In this document: positions 4,967 to 6,149 of the stretch, piece by piece
Numbering within the stretch: position 1 is the first letter of the stretch
Layout: each line of letters starts with the position of its first letter
DNA from: Clostridia bacterium
GTDB taxonomy: Bacteria; Bacillota_A; Clostridia; Oscillospirales; CAG-272
Reading direction: 5' to 3'
Length of the DNA: 6,149 bases
Assembly: GCA_017626655.1 (NCBI GenBank)
Contig: JAGAIH010000312.1
Span: 1-6,149 of the forward strand
Program-made: the position numbers and the translations under genes
The notes under the pieces: model-generated
What the model was told of the DNA's origin: nothing
Databases searched by the model: none
What the model saw: only the letters and a program-made list of their open reading frames with translations

Positions 4967-6149
4967 TCAGGAAGCGGACGTCCCGTCCTCGGTCACATCC
5001 TCGGTCACACCCTCGGTCACATCCTCGGTCACACCCTCGGTCTCCCCCTCGGTGGTTTCCTCGGCTTCGGGAATTGCCAGGGAGAAGTACACCGTCTCGG
5101 GGGCGCCGTCCTTGCCCGAGTAGGCGAAGACCCCCAGGTACTCGTCCATGGGGTAGCTGCCGTTGCGGATCGAGGTAAAGTCCACCACCACCGTGTAGGT
5201 GCCCGCGGCGGCGGGAAGGATCGTCTCAGGCTCGGCGGCGCCGTCGGCGTAGACCTTGATGCGTCCCGCGCGGATGGTGACGCCGTCCACCTTGTAGTCG
5301 GGGTCGGTGCAGGCCAGAGCGTCGCCCATGCGGTCGTAGACGGCGGCGTAGAGAGGCTCGTCGGTGGTCTTGACCAGGGTCAGGGTCACCCAGGTCTCGG
5401 TGACGGCGGTGAGGGTAAGGGTGCTGCCTGCCAACTCGGCGGGGACATCCATGGGGAGGATCTGATCGGCGGAGGGCTTATGGGCGATCTCGGCGTCACC
5501 GAGCTCGTCCTTGGGCTTGTTCCAGTCGGGCCCGCGCAGGATCAGGTCGGTGTTGATGACCGTCCGCAGGTAAGGGAAGGACACCGCCAGGAGGCCGACG
5601 ATACAGGCCGCCACCGCCCAGGGGATCAGCCGCCTGGACTTCTTAGCCTTGCCGTGGGCTGACAGGATGAGGGCGTCCTCCGCGTGGCACAGACCCAGGG
5701 CCAGTGTATGGGGATTCGGGTACCAGCTCTTGACCGCCTCCTGCTCCAGGAAACGGCTGAGACGGGCGCGGGTCTTGGCCAGGATAGACTTGACGCGGTT
5801 CTCGTTCAGCCCGAAGCGGCGGGCGATCTCCCCCAGGGATTCGGCGTAGAAGTAGCGGCAGAGGAAGACGTCGCGGCGCTCCTTGCCCTGCTTGCGGAGG
5901 AAGCGGGTCAGGCAGTCTCCCGCGCGGACGGCCTCGGCCTCGGGGTCGAAGCCACCCGAGAAGCCCGACAGGGAAGGGGGACGGCACTCGGTCAGCTCGT
6001 CCAGCACCGTGGCAAAAAGATTGTAGCCCCGCTTGACGGCCCCGCTGGCCTCATAGCCATCGATGGCCAGGGCGCGGGTGGTCTTTTGCAGGTAAATATC
6101 CACCCGCTCGGGGAGGCGGCGGGCGGCGATCTCCTCCGCAAGCTGCTCC
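4967..6149 (-). CDS. ECF-type sigma factor fused to a membrane segment and extracytoplasmic domain (5' end missing)
   Basis: The frame is open to the right edge. The GTG at 6103 has no ribosome binding site and the 15 codons upstream of it fit the family, so the real start lies outside the window. Numbering from that GTG, residues 1-40 (Y-L-Q-K-T-T-R-A-L-A-I-D, then K-R-G-Y, then V-L-D-E-L-T-E-C) match the end of sigma region 2 and the linker of a clostridial ECF sigma group. Residues 64-122 are region 4: F-L-C-R-Y-F-Y, then a helix-turn-helix S-L-G-E-I-A-R-R-F-G-L-N-E-N-R-V-K-S-I-L. A basic stretch K-A-K-K-S-R-R (152-158) and one membrane helix (160-178) follow, then a ~170-residue beta-rich domain I do not recognise and a Thr/Glu/Asp repeat tail (350-375). 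In relatives, from memory, the sigma factor ends soon after region 4 and a separate downstream gene encodes a membrane protein; here the two seem fused. If so, the DNA-binding part would be tethered at the membrane with a sensor outside (inference). Confidence 0.8.
   Translation of the reverse strand, partial: EQLAEEIAARRLPERVDIYLQKTTRALAIDGYEASGAVKRGYNLFATVLDELTECRPPSLSGFSGGFDPEAEAVRAGDCLTRFLRKQGKERRDVFLCRYFYAESLGEIARRFGLNENRVKSILAKTRARLSRFLEQEAVKSWYPNPHTLALGLCHAEDALILSAHGKAKKSRRLIPWAVAACIVGLLAVSFPYLRTVINTDLILRGPDWNKPKDELGDAEIAHKPSADQILPMDVPAELAGSTLTLTAVTETWVTLTLVKTTDEPLYAAVYDRMGDALACTDPDYKVDGVTIRAGRIKVYADGAAEPETILPAAAGTYTVVVDFTSIRNGSYPMDEYLGVFAYSGKDGAPETVYFSLAIPEAEETTEGETEGVTEDVTEGVTEDVTEDGTSAS
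4987..5068 (-). repeat. 12-nt tandem repeat coding a Thr/Glu/Asp-rich tail
   Basis: On the plus strand about six and a half units starting CCTCGGT follow one another. The first four alternate CCTCGGTCACAT and CCTCGGTCACAC, giving a 24-nt higher period; the last units are diverged. On the coding strand they give T-E-G/D-V-T-E repeats at the end of the sigma-fusion protein. Identical in-frame units can gain or lose copies without breaking the frame. Confidence 0.85.

Noticed and set aside
4987..5068. CRISPR array
   Set aside because: The units are 12 nt, directly adjoining and in frame within a coding region, with no spacers.
4549..5178. Plus-strand open frame running through the inverted repeats into the sigma-fusion gene
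   Set aside because: It crosses a terminator and the antisense of a real gene; its Ser-His-Pro-Arg repeats are only the other-frame reading of the 12-nt repeat.
6101..6103. GTG as the start of the sigma-fusion gene
   Set aside because: There is no ribosome binding site before it, and the frame continues upstream to the window edge with residues typical of sigma region 2.

Overview
The window most likely comes from a GC-rich, spore-forming member of the Clostridia (Oscillospiraceae-like), possibly an uncultured gut lineage. The grounds are a cotJ spore-coat operon, an IreB-family protein, a PBP5-type carboxypeptidase with a C-terminal membrane anchor, strong AGGAGG ribosome binding sites, and an ECF sigma factor of a type common in that group. 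This placement is inferred from gene content only; no rRNA or other phylogenetic marker is present.

Layout, left to right. Positions 1-363 (+) are the 3' end of a small membrane protein that looks like a prophage holin-region protein, followed by a strong bidirectional terminator (about 379-416). Immediately to the right, on the minus strand, is the 5' end of cotJC (426-536), cut off after about 33 native codons. It is preceded by intact cotJB (549-1097) and cotJA (1094-1522). The cotJ operon reads straight into what appears to be the end of a prophage, so cotJC seems to be split by an integrated element. This resembles sporulation genes rebuilt by prophage excision (sigK/skin, spsM/SPbeta). 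CotJA and CotJB also carry unusual N-terminal extensions sharing a GGCGCG motif; in CotJA this forms three 11-residue Cys/His/Gly repeats.

From 4521 back to 1625 (minus strand) lies a second operon. A clear sigma-A promoter (TTGTAT-N17-TATAAT, 4493-4521) drives ireB (4099-4428), ribF (3110-4102) and a dacF-like gene (1689-3080), ending in a perfect 14-bp stem terminator (1625-1661). The DacF-like protein keeps the SxxK serine and lysine but has lost the SxN serine and the KTG lysine and threonine, so its activity is doubtful.

Positions 4522-4915 hold no gene. They contain an AT-richer block of about 310 bp (4591-4899) bounded by long imperfect inverted repeats, probably a small non-autonomous mobile element. 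A terminator at 4916-4950 then ends the last gene, 4967-6149 (minus, cut by the window edge). This encodes the C-terminal half of an ECF sigma factor fused in frame to a membrane segment and an extracytoplasmic domain, with a 12-nt tandem repeat coding its acidic tail.
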